A DNA stretch of 5,591 nt, taken from positions 1 through 5,591 of the forward strand of contig CAZMUD010000071.1 of assembly GCA_964569715.1 (NCBI GenBank). The letters run 5' to 3'. The stretch is from CAZMUD01 sp964569715. GTDB taxonomy: Bacteria > Chloroflexota > Dehalococcoidia > Dehalococcoidales > UBA2162. The notes under the pieces were generated by a model, which had not been told where the DNA came from, made no database searches, and was given only the letters and a program-made list of their open reading frames with translations. Positions 1 through 5,106 of the stretch are shown here, piece after piece (the first letter of the stretch is position 1; every line of letters starts with the position of its first letter). The translations under genes and the position numbers were made by a program.

Positions 1-745
1 CCATCTGGGTGTGAGTGAGCTTATGCATCACTTCCGGGACAAGCTCTTCATCTTCCACTACAAATTGCCCTGTTCCTCTTATCCTTTTACACGGGAAAAG
101 TCTCAGCGACACCTTGGTAATGATACCGGTTGTTCCTGACCACCCCAGGAAGAGCCCTAGGTCGGGTAAGGGATGTAGCGTGAACCAACCGGCAGATATT
201 GAGCAAGAGCCAAATCTGCATACCTCACCGGTCGGTAGGACGATTTCTAGCCCATTAATCATGTCAGAGCTAAAACCGTAGGGCTGAGCCAAGTCGCCCT
301 GACCGTGGATTGCTACGTTACCCCCAATCGTTGCCGGACCTGGTGCCCCTGGCTCTGAGTGTGTGAGAGTGGGGTGATACCTCTCCAGATAGGAGCACAT
401 CTGCGCCTGTGAAACGCCACACTCAACGAGGGCGTACCGTGCCTTTTCATTTACCTCTATTATGGTGTCCATCCGTTTCAGGTCGAGTGCAATCCCTCCC
501 CGAAGTGGAACAGCCAGACCAGCTAGTGACAATCCACCCCCCAGGGGAACCACCGGAATTTTCTCCTTGTTTGCCAGCTTAACTATTCCTTGCACTTCCT
601 CTGTTGTTCTCGGCGCAACTGCATAATCTGGCCGGTGAGGCTCTGTTGTCCCCAGGTCATAAGAATAGATGTAAAGCTCCTCCGGCTCAGCGGAAACATG
701 GTCTTCCCCCACTATTTCAGCCAAAGCTTTCTTTACGTTATCCAT
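1..745 (-). CDS. FAD-binding oxidase, GlcD/lactate dehydrogenase-like subunit (partial, C-terminus off window)
   Basis: The first 248 residues are readable; the gene continues past position 1. They form an FAD-binding type 4 (PCMH) domain. A GGGLSLAG loop lies at residues 69-76, followed by VPLRGGIALDLKRM (79-92). The family's PG...ATIGGNVA pattern is at about 132-145, GLEIVLPTGEV at 165-175 and SGTTGIITKVSLRLFP at 203-218. Members of this family oxidise 2-hydroxyacids such as glycolate or D-lactate and pass electrons to a partner Fe-S protein; the substrate here cannot be told from the sequence. The neighbour just upstream is such an Fe-S protein, which supports a two-subunit dehydrogenase in the cytoplasm or at the membrane face. 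The ATG at 743-745 is chosen because GGAGGTGAT lies 3 nt before it. Neither a signal peptide nor a membrane segment is visible. Family assignment is firm, the exact enzyme is not. Confidence 0.9.
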   Translation of the reverse strand, partial: MDNVKKALAEIVGEDHVSAEPEELYIYSYDLGTTEPHRPDYAVAPRTTEEVQGIVKLANKEKIPVVPLGGGLSLAGLAVPLRGGIALDLKRMDTIIEVNEKARYALVECGVSQAQMCSYLERYHPTLTHSEPGAPGPATIGGNVAIHGQGDLAQPYGFSSDMINGLEIVLPTGEVCRFGSCSISAGWFTLHPLPDLGLFLGWSGTTGIITKVSLRLFPCKRIRGTGQFVVEDEELVPEVMHKLTHTQM

Positions 746-748
746 AAT

Positions 749-757
749 ATCACCTCC
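749..757 (-). promoter_or_regulatory. Ribosome-binding site of the GlcD-like gene, overlapping the upstream stop codon
   Basis: The minus strand reads GGAGGTGAT, a nearly full complement of the 16S rRNA 3' end, with GGAGG 7 nt before the ATG at 745. It contains the TGA stop (750-752) of the Fe-S gene, so a ribosome ending on that gene sits on the start site of the next. This favours translational coupling and fixes the oxidase start. Confidence 0.85.
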
Positions 758-1802
758 ATCCTGCAGGTTTCTCGCCTATGGCGAGCCGGCAAAGATCGCT
801 CATATAGATGGGCCTTATGCCCCTTTGGGCAACCAGCTCAGCTAGGGTATCCCAGCAAGCCGGGCAATTGAAGACGCAAAGTTCAGCCCCGGCGTTTATC
901 ATATCTTCTATATTTCTCCTTTGCACATCAGCAGCCAGCTGACGGCTGCCTTCCTTCCTCTGCCCTAGGATTGTACCCCCACAGCACAGGGCATTCTCGC
1001 CAACATACTCTCTTTTGACATGTTCCACCCCTATCAGGTTAAAGATATCATCGACAAGGTGGAGTTTATCCGATGAAAGCCGGGATGAACAGGGACGCTG
1101 GTAGGCTACCTTCAAATTCAGCGGTTTGATCTCATCCCTAAGTTCCTTCAACCTGTTGTAGAGGTACTCAAAGAAATGAATGGGCTTGAATGGAACTTCG
1201 ATGCCCACCGCCGGGGCGTATGAGGTGAAGGTTCCGTAACACTCATCATGGAAAAATATAACCTCTTTGACATTATACCTGGCGATAGTTTCTATCGTCT
1301 TCGGCAGCCTCTCCTTTATTACCGAAGTCCTGGCGTCATGGAGGTACATAAGCTGACAGAAAAAATGAAACATTGTTCGAGGATCCGTTGATATAAGGGA
1401 GACACCCTGAAAAAGCTTCCCCTGTATTAAATCATTGGTAAGTGGAGCAAAAGTACCCATGCTGAGCACCGGCTCCTTAACCTCTTTGATCTCAGGCTCC
1501 CCCCTGAAGGGAATACCTATTCCTACGCTTCGTTTAATAAGAGGCCTAGGGCGGGGCGGTATGTCCATTTCCTCCTGGCGCTCAACGATTAAATAGAAGG
1601 GGTGGTTCCCCATTTTGCAGTATTCCTCACAGGCGTAACACGTTCTACAGTCGTGTAACACGAAGGAATCCTCACCGTTAAATATTTTACTCATTTCTGT
1701 CTTTGCTGTATCTTTGTCTATATCCATATACTGGCACCTGGTAAGACAATCGCAGGTCACACAGGATAGACATTCGTTTTCATCAAACTTCAATTCATAC
1801 AT
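750..1802 (-). CDS. (Fe-S)-binding protein with CCG domain, HdrD/GlcF-like
   Basis: This 350-residue protein is probably the electron-transfer subunit for the adjacent FAD oxidase. Two N-terminal [4Fe-4S] motifs are visible: C11, C14, C17, C19 and C23 (five cysteines, spacing not quite classical) and C52-x2-C55-x2-C58-x3-C62. The C-terminal half has a complete cysteine-rich CCG domain: C238, C273-C274-G-G, and C313-x2-C316. HdrB/HdrD, GlcF and LutA proteins carry this domain, where it binds an Fe-S cluster. A first CCG repeat appears to be present in shape only: HDECYGTF at 185-192 resembles the end of such a repeat, but most of its cysteines are missing. The fourth cysteine of neither N-terminal motif is followed by the usual proline. 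The start is the ATG at 1800-1802, with GAGGAGG spaced 7 nt before it. The stop is 4 nt from the next gene, so the two form an operon. The substrate is unknown. Confidence 0.88.
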   Translation of the reverse strand: MYELKFDENECLSCVTCDCLTRCQYMDIDKDTAKTEMSKIFNGEDSFVLHDCRTCYACEEYCKMGNHPFYLIVERQEEMDIPPRPRPLIKRSVGIGIPFRGEPEIKEVKEPVLSMGTFAPLTNDLIQGKLFQGVSLISTDPRTMFHFFCQLMYLHDARTSVIKERLPKTIETIARYNVKEVIFFHDECYGTFTSYAPAVGIEVPFKPIHFFEYLYNRLKELRDEIKPLNLKVAYQRPCSSRLSSDKLHLVDDIFNLIGVEHVKREYVGENALCCGGTILGQRKEGSRQLAADVQRRNIEDMINAGAELCVFNCPACWDTLAELVAQRGIRPIYMSDLCRLAIGEKPAGWR

Positions 1803-2034
1803 TTTTTGGCCTCCTCAAGTAAATCATCGCCTGCACAGACTGATACGACAAGCAATGCTATCTTACTGCTATGGTATCGGGACGTCAAGAGGTTCTCAAC
1901 GATGTGCCAGTGCTATCCTGACTACTATCCCTCTTTCAAGGAACTGAATGTTCTTTTTCCTTTTGTCGATAACCAGTTAATTGCTCCTTATGCTCCTTCA
2001 CCGCTACGCCTTGACTCCGATAGCATTATGACAC
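1803..2034. other. Intergenic region between the two minus-strand units
   Basis: This 232-bp stretch holds the leader and promoter of the Fe-S operon. The remainder (about 1889-2034) has no convincing gene. The longest minus-strand reading inside it that I followed is a GTG-started peptide of about 21 codons that resembles nothing I know. I found no clear rho-independent terminator for the small-gene unit that ends at 2035. Confidence 0.6.
1860..1888 (-). promoter_or_regulatory. Predicted sigma-70 promoter of the Fe-S/GlcD operon
   Basis: On the minus strand there is TTGACG (1883-1888), a 17-bp spacer and TAAGAT (1860-1865). Transcription would begin near 1853, giving a leader of about 50 nt before the ATG at 1802. 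Box quality and spacing are good, but no start has been measured. Confidence 0.65.
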
Positions 2035-2307
2035 CTATGTTACCTGCATCTCGTATTTAGGCACACCACCCTCCAGGTAAACTACGAATCTGACTTCTCT
2101 CCCCTCCATGAGTTGCTTTTCAGATTCAGACCGAAGCTTCTTGAAATCTGTTGTCTCCAGAAAAAGCCTCAGAATCTCCAGCTTCTCTTGAAGTTCTTTA
2201 TTGCCTCCCCCTGGCGCAAGAAGTTTTTGTACAAGCTCCGCGTGTTTTCTCTTGGCAACCGTCTCAATACAGTGAGACAGGTCTGGAACCAACTCAATCT
2301 TAAGCAT
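2035..2307 (-). CDS. Small hypothetical protein, 90 residues
   Basis: I do not recognise a named family. The protein is rich in Lys and Glu and looks soluble. Its centre (about residues 35-70, from NKELQEKLEILRLF onward) should be mostly helical and could form a short coiled coil. It ends with a probable beta strand pair around VRFVVYLEGG (about 73-82). There is one cysteine near the N-terminus, no membrane segment and no signal peptide. The balanced composition, without the Arg/Ser/Pro excess of shadow frames, supports real coding. The ATG at 2305-2307 is preceded by GGAGA about 8 nt upstream, a moderate ribosome-binding site. It is the last gene of the leftward unit that starts at the promoter at 2783-2811. 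Function unknown. Confidence 0.6.
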   Translation of the reverse strand: MLKIELVPDLSHCIETVAKRKHAELVQKLLAPGGGNKELQEKLEILRLFLETTDFKKLRSESEKQLMEGREVRFVVYLEGGVPKYEMQVT

Positions 2308-2356
2308 CCAGTATCTCCAGGTCTTACCTCAGTGTAGTTATCTTAATATCCATAAT

Positions 2357-2578
2357 CTATCTCTCTTCTTCTGGCCTACGTCGTCGCGTTTCTTCCAGAC
2401 TCAACGGGGTAATCCTAGGTCTTGTGGTATCATATACTGTCATCACGTTTCTAAACATCGAGAATGCTTGCCGTATAGTGTTAATGTCTTCGGGTGGCAG
2501 AAGTTTAACAGCACAAGGCCGTAACGGCGTGTTGAGTTGTACCTCGTCTGGCGAAAGCTGTTCTGCTATTCTCGGCAC
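2357..2578 (-). CDS. Overlapping ORF of uncertain status, 73 codons
   Basis: This frame opens with a GTG at 2576-2578 and overlaps the last 74 nt of the DUF134 gene in another frame. An AGGAG lies 4 nt before the GTG, but it is also part of the DUF134 coding sequence. The product matches no family I know. Its C-terminus is strongly Arg/Glu rich (EETRRRRPEEER), which is more typical of non-coding readings. It may be a genuine small gene of the operon, a later start inside it (an ATG begins MFRNVMTVYD) may be used, or the stretch may be decayed sequence from the 3' end of the DUF134 gene. Context alone, between two plausible genes on the same strand, is the reason for listing it. Confidence 0.3.
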   Translation of the reverse strand: MPRIAEQLSPDEVQLNTPLRPCAVKLLPPEDINTIRQAFSMFRNVMTVYDTTRPRITPLSLEETRRRRPEEER

Positions 2579-2741
2579 CCTGCTCCTGCTCGAGGCTATC
2601 GATGTCTTTAAGCCGTATCGCCTCAGCCTCCTCTACTGACAGCCGTACCTCTTCAAGGGTTCTTAACGGTATGCCGGCCGGCTTGAAGTAGGTTACATCA
2701 GGCAAGAATGCCACTCGACGGCATTTCGGCGGCCTGGACAT
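2505..2741 (-). CDS. DUF134 family protein with altered, shortened C-terminus (possible pseudogene)
   Basis: Residues 1-56 match the DUF134 family well: an N-terminal RPPKCRRVAFLPDVTYFKPAG stretch and then EEVRLSVEEAEAIRLKDIDS leading into LEQEQGAE. DUF134 proteins are small (about 100 residues) predicted DNA-binding proteins with a helix-turn-helix (HTH) in their C-terminal half, often found near genes for iron-sulfur or molybdenum-cofactor-related proteins. Here the part after GAE lacks the usual KMGV-like turn. It continues as SRTAFAR, a likely remnant of the recognition helix, then drifts and stops at residue 78, well short of the usual length. The HTH is therefore probably damaged. The ATG at 2739-2741 has AGGAG 7 nt upstream. 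It is the first gene of its unit, behind a strong promoter with a palindromic site, as expected for an autoregulator. The family call is confident; function in this copy is doubtful. Confidence 0.75.
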   Translation of the reverse strand: MSRPPKCRRVAFLPDVTYFKPAGIPLRTLEEVRLSVEEAEAIRLKDIDSLEQEQGAENSRTAFARRGTTQHAVTALCC

Positions 2742-2761
2742 GCTTAATCTCCTAATTTATT

Positions 2762-2777
2762 ATGAGCATATGCTCAT
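2762..2777. promoter_or_regulatory. Perfect 16-bp palindrome, candidate operator of the DUF134 unit
   Basis: ATGAGCATATGCTCAT is its own reverse complement. It begins 5 bp downstream of the -10 box of the minus-strand promoter and so covers the expected start of transcription near 2776. That is a classical repressor position. The natural candidate ligand is the DUF134 protein encoded just downstream (autoregulation), but this is inference. It could instead be a site for an unlinked regulator. Confidence 0.6.
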
Positions 2778-2782
2778 TATTC

Positions 2783-2811
2783 ATATTAACATATAGTCCT
2801 TAAAGAGTCAA
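2783..2811 (-). promoter_or_regulatory. Strong predicted sigma-70 promoter of the DUF134 unit
   Basis: On the minus strand there is TTGACT (2806-2811), exactly 17 bp, then TAATAT (2783-2788). The start would fall near 2776, about 35 nt before the DUF134 ATG. This is among the best matches to consensus in the window. Confidence 0.75.
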
Positions 2812-2897
2812 TATTTGTCGGTTAGTGAGAGGGAAATAAGCGTGGAAATTCACCAGTAGAGCCTAGCGGATGGAGGTTGAACATAATGCTAATATGT

Positions 2898-2922
2898 AAG
2901 AGAGGCTTCGCCTCTCTTTTTT
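2898..2922 (+). terminator. Rho-independent terminator shape, plus strand
   Basis: A perfect 9-bp stem (2898-2906 with 2910-2918, AAGAGAGGC / GCCTCTCTT) encloses a 3-nt loop. Its 3' arm runs into a tract of six T (2917-2922). The shape is convincing, but no plus-strand gene ends upstream within the window, so it may belong to an untranslated transcript or be part of a dispersed intergenic repeat. Confidence 0.6.
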
Positions 2923-2924
2923 AT

Positions 2925-2946
2925 CTCTCTCCTTCAAAGGAGAGGG
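2925..2946. repeat. Central inverted repeat between the two terminator-like hairpins
   Basis: CTCTCCTT (2927-2934) pairs perfectly with AAGGAGAG (2937-2944). The stem can extend outward by one G-U and one G-C pair, to 2925/2946. The apparent loop is only 2 nt, so as RNA the top pair would open. Short palindromes of this CTCTCC/GGAGAG type look like a dispersed intergenic element, but no second copy is in the window. Confidence 0.45.
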
Positions 2947-2952
2947 GGACGA

Positions 2953-2981
2953 AATTAAAAAGAGGGGCTGACGCCCCTCTT
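2953..2981 (-). terminator. Rho-independent terminator shape, minus strand
   Basis: A 9-bp stem (2960-2968 with 2973-2981, AAGAGGGGC / GCCCCTCTT) closes a 4-nt loop. Read on the minus strand it is followed by TTT AATTT (2959 down to 2952), a T-rich tract. It would stop leftward transcription entering from around 3000. No minus-strand gene is visible there, so its client is unknown. Confidence 0.5.
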
Positions 2982-3080
2982 AAACACCCCCCATTTTAGG
3001 GTCAGGCTCTTCAGCAAGGGTAGGTGATTTCTTTAGAGGGACTTTACCCCTTCAATCTACCGTTAAAAAGGCATCAAATG

Positions 3081-3089
3081 TGCTATAAT
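3081..3089 (+). promoter_or_regulatory. Extended -10 promoter copied from the tRNA-Ala gene, probably driving the hydrolase
   Basis: TGCTATAAT fits the extended -10 form TGnTATAAT. No good -35 box is present; GTTAAA at 3062-3067 is a weak match with 16-bp spacing. The same element stands before the intact tRNA at 4941. Transcription would begin near 3096, with the truncated tRNA and then the hydrolase in the same RNA. It is the only promoter I see for the hydrolase. Confidence 0.65.
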
Positions 3090-3099
3090 TTGTAGGTGT

Positions 3100-3147
3100 G
3101 GGGATATAGCTCAGTTGGGAGAGCGTTGCGTTCGCATCGCAGTGGTT
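3100..3147 (+). pseudogene. Truncated tRNA-Ala (first 48 nt)
   Basis: The 5' acceptor strand GGGGATA, the D arm (GCTC/GAGC), an anticodon arm with loop TTCGCAT and the variable region are kept. The T arm, 3' acceptor strand and CCA are absent, and following bases cannot form a T stem. C27 is replaced by T, giving a T-G pair with position 43, so the anticodon stem still folds. It cannot be a working tRNA but may form two hairpins in the hydrolase leader. Confidence 0.9.
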
Positions 3148-3175
3148 AATGGAAGTCCGATGGTAGCAAAGTATG

Positions 3176-3182
3176 AAGGAGG
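3176..3182 (+). promoter_or_regulatory. Ribosome-binding site deciding the hydrolase start at GTG 3188
   Basis: AAGGAGG is a perfect Shine-Dalgarno core 5 nt before an in-frame GTG at 3188. An ATG at 3173 lies in the same frame, but the site falls inside the codons it would open, and no similar motif precedes it. The GTG is therefore the better start, five codons downstream of the ATG. Confidence 0.75.
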
Positions 3183-3187
3183 GAACA

Positions 3188-4921
3188 GTGGTTAATTCAA
3201 TCCGTGTTGACAGAGATATCCCAGTGAAAATGCGGGACGGCGTGACGCTACGGGCTGACATCTACCGGCCGGATGATAGTGAGAAACACCCGGCGATTGT
3301 CGTGCGAACGCCGTATGACAAAGTGCCTTCTACTACCAGCGATTATCTTTCACCGTTAGGGGCAGCGTTTGCGGGATATGCCGTGGTTATTCAAGATACC
3401 AGAGGCAGATTCGCTTCAGAAGGAGAATTTGTCGCCGGGGCACCAGAAGGCCAGGACGGGTACGATACAATCGAGACCGTGGCTGCCGAATCCTGGTGTG
3501 ACGGCAACGTTGGGATGGCTGGCGCCTCATATCTTGGGCGGAATCAGTGGCAAGCCGCACTGGAAAACCCTCCTCATCTAAAAGCCATCGCCCCTCACGT
3601 AATCGCGTCCGGTGCACTATCTGAGTCCAGAAAGAGTGGTGTCCTTGAGCTAGAAACAGCTATCAGCTGGTCGGCGGCCATGGCCATTGATACAATCGGC
3701 AAGATGGCTCAAAAGGGAAAAGATGTTACAGAGATGCTGGGTATGGTTAGATATGTCATGGACAATATCGAGGAAGCATGCAATTTCTTGCCGCTTAAAG
3801 ATATGCCTCTCTTCAAATTTGAGGGATTAAAGGAAGGGCTCATGAGCCGCTTCAGTAATGCTGACCTGGCAGGAATAAAGTCCGAGGCGGACATCTTATG
3901 GGCCTATGATAAGGTGAAAGTCCCCTGTATGCATTCTTCCGGCTGGTATGATATGTTTACTGGCGACACCTTTAGAAATTTTCTGGGCATGAGAGAGAAG
4001 GGAGGCTCGCAAGTTGCTCGTGAAGGGCAGCACGTTTTTATGGGACCCTGGGTTCATGGAGCCAGGCTCCACAACTTTGTAGGAGGGATGAATTTTGGCC
4101 GGTTCGCATCTGGTGCGGGCTCATTCGCGACGGCTAGGCATATTGCCTTTTTTAATAAATACTTAAGAGGTATTGATAGTCCCTATCTTGTTCCCATACG
4201 CTACTTCGTCATGGGAAGGAAAAGATGGGAAAATGCCGACACCTGGCCTTTGCCTGAAACCAAATGGCAGCGGTTTTATTTCCACAGCCGGGGTCACGCC
4301 AACTCCACCGCCGGTGATGGTGTATTAAGCAGAGAGGAGCCGGGGACGGAATCTACGGATATTTATATTTATAATCCACATGACCCCGTACCTACAAGAG
4401 GTGGCCGACTCAATCCGGACCTGAACCTGGCCGCGGGTCCGCTGGACCAGTCCCTCATCGAGAAACGTAATGACGTGCTGTGCTATACAACACCCGAGTT
4501 GAAAGAAAAATTAGAGGTTACCGGCCCGCTGATGCTTCATCTCTTTGCCTCTACCTCAGCAAAAGACACTGATTTTATGGTGAGACTGGTTGACGTTCAT
4601 CCAAGCGGACTGGCCATTAATGTGGCGGAGGGCTGTATTCGGGCCCGGTACCGAAAGTCTATTCTCCAGCCCGAACTGATATCTCCCGGGGAGGTTTATG
4701 AGTATACTATCGACATGGCAGCTACCAGTATTGTCTTTGGCGAGGGACATCGTATTCGCATACATATTGCCAGCAGCGATTTTCCTCGATTCGACCGCAA
4801 CATGAACACAGGAAATCCTGTTGGAGAAGACGCCGTAGGTATCCCTGCCATGCAGACCATATATCATCAGCCAGACTATCCATCATATATCAACCTGCCA
4901 GTAGTACCTGCCACAGGTTAA
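3188..4921 (+). CDS. CocE/NonD family serine hydrolase (X-Pro dipeptidyl-peptidase S15 type)
   Basis: The protein has 577 residues from the GTG start (582 if ATG 3173 is used), close to the 574 of the Rhodococcus cocaine esterase CocE. The alpha/beta hydrolase domain opens with IPVKMRDGVTLRADIYRP. The nucleophile elbow GASYLG gives Ser114, GWYD gives Asp255 and GPWVH gives His290, a complete triad at nearly CocE spacing. Tyr43 in RTPYDK matches the family's oxyanion-hole tyrosine. The C-terminal third is the jelly-roll domain, with the typical SSDFPRFDRNMNTG near residues 529-542. Such enzymes cleave esters, amides or X-Pro peptides; the substrate here is unknown. There is no signal peptide, so it is probably cytoplasmic. 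It stands alone between a truncated and an intact tRNA-Ala copy, with no terminator before the second. It is likely transcribed from the duplicated tRNA promoter. Confidence 0.92.
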   Translation: MVNSIRVDRDIPVKMRDGVTLRADIYRPDDSEKHPAIVVRTPYDKVPSTTSDYLSPLGAAFAGYAVVIQDTRGRFASEGEFVAGAPEGQDGYDTIETVAAESWCDGNVGMAGASYLGRNQWQAALENPPHLKAIAPHVIASGALSESRKSGVLELETAISWSAAMAIDTIGKMAQKGKDVTEMLGMVRYVMDNIEEACNFLPLKDMPLFKFEGLKEGLMSRFSNADLAGIKSEADILWAYDKVKVPCMHSSGWYDMFTGDTFRNFLGMREKGGSQVAREGQHVFMGPWVHGARLHNFVGGMNFGRFASGAGSFATARHIAFFNKYLRGIDSPYLVPIRYFVMGRKRWENADTWPLPETKWQRFYFHSRGHANSTAGDGVLSREEPGTESTDIYIYNPHDPVPTRGGRLNPDLNLAAGPLDQSLIEKRNDVLCYTTPELKEKLEVTGPLMLHLFASTSAKDTDFMVRLVDVHPSGLAINVAEGCIRARYRKSILQPELISPGEVYEYTIDMAATSIVFGEGHRIRIHIASSDFPRFDRNMNTGNPVGEDAVGIPAMQTIYHQPDYPSYINLPVVPATG

Positions 4922-4940
4922 CTAATGTGTCATAATTTTA

Positions 4941-4949
4941 TGTTATAAT
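4941..4949 (+). promoter_or_regulatory. Extended -10 promoter of tRNA-Ala
   Basis: TGTTATAAT (TGnTATAAT type) ends 10 nt before the first base of the tRNA. There is no clear -35 box, which fits an extended -10 promoter. It may also supply transcription to the acyl-CoA synthetase gene behind the tRNA, since no other promoter is visible in 5036-5106. Confidence 0.65.
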
Positions 4950-5007
4950 TTGTAGGTGTGGGGATATAGCTCAGTTGGGAGAGCGCTGCGTTCGCATCGC
5001 AGAGGTT
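4941..5007 (+). repeat. Right copy of the 67-nt direct repeat
   Basis: This is the parental-looking copy, since it continues into a full tRNA gene. It matches 3081-3147 with three substitutions. Homologous recombination between the copies would remove 1860 bp, including the whole hydrolase gene, and leave the tRNA intact. Confidence 0.95.
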
Positions 5008-5035
5008 GGGGGTTCGAATCCCCCTATCTCCACCA
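4960..5035 (+). tRNA. tRNA-Ala(CGC)
   Basis: A complete 76-nt cloverleaf can be drawn by hand. The acceptor is GGGGATA / TATCTCC, with the G3-U70 pair that marks alanine tRNAs (4962 with 5029). The D stem is GCTC/GAGC. The anticodon stem CTGCG/CGCAG holds loop TTCGCAT with anticodon CGC at 4993-4995. The T stem is GGGGG/CCCCC around TTCGAAT. A73 is followed by encoded CCA (5033-5035). It would read GCG codons. Confidence 0.98.
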
Positions 5036-5050
5036 GATGGTGGGCACATT

Positions 5051-5072
5051 TACCTGAGCTTCGAGCTCGGTA
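5051..5072 (+). other. Hairpin between tRNA-Ala and the acyl-CoA synthetase gene
   Basis: TACC-T-GAGCT and AGCTC-GGTA pair to form a 9-bp stem with one bulged T and a 3-nt loop. No T tract follows, so it is not a standard terminator. It could protect or mark the tRNA 3' trailer, or weaken read-through into the next gene. Its role is unproven. Confidence 0.45.
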
Positions 5073-5106
5073 CCAGGTGTACAAGACAAAGAGGAGTAAG
5101 AGAGCT

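Larger units (their letters stand above)
2812..3080. other. Gene-free spacer with hairpin cluster
   Basis: No ORF with a credible start or family match lies here on either strand. With the leader and promoter at 2742-2811 this makes about 340 bp without a gene. The recognisable structure is the group of three hairpins at 2898-2981. No promoter could be found for a plus-strand transcript that would end at the first hairpin. Confidence 0.6.
3081..3147 (+). repeat. Left copy of a 67-nt direct repeat (tRNA promoter plus 5' part of tRNA-Ala)
   Basis: This segment matches 4941-5007 at 64 of 67 positions, offset by 1860. Differences are at 3083 (C for T), 3126 (T for C) and 3143 (T for A). Identity ends sharply after 3147, in the tRNA variable loop. 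The two copies bracket the hydrolase gene. Confidence 0.95.

Noticed and set aside
15..281. Plus-strand ORF of 88 codons
   Set aside because: It is the shadow of the GlcD-like gene, whose minus-strand frame carries clear FAD-domain motifs; the plus reading is Ser/Pro-rich and matches nothing.
1714..2060. Two overlapping plus-strand ORFs upstream of the Fe-S gene
   Set aside because: They have no ribosome-binding site or family features, and they cover the promoter and start of the Fe-S gene on the other strand.
3100..3175. A second complete tRNA gene
   Set aside because: After position 3147 no T stem, T loop or 3' acceptor strand can be formed, so only a 5' fragment is present.
3052..3261. 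Minus-strand ORF of 69 codons over the truncated tRNA
   Set aside because: It runs through the tRNA repeat and the hydrolase start, its composition is Thr/Ser-rich, and it has no start signal.
4556..4867. Minus-strand ORF of 103 codons inside the hydrolase
   Set aside because: It is antisense to the conserved C-terminal jelly-roll domain of the hydrolase and has no features of its own.
3084..5007. Integrative element with att sites at tRNA-Ala
   Set aside because: The repeat covers the 5' not the 3' part of the tRNA, and the segment between the copies contains only the hydrolase, with no integrase or excisionase. A plain duplication or capture event fits better.
5060..5074. TTCGAGCTCGGTACC, identical to part of the pUC18 cloning site (SacI-KpnI)
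   Set aside because: The match ends abruptly on both sides, and most of it is explained by the local hairpin 5051-5072. Flanking sequence runs on into a coherent gene, so vector contamination is unlikely. A check of raw reads across the site would settle it.
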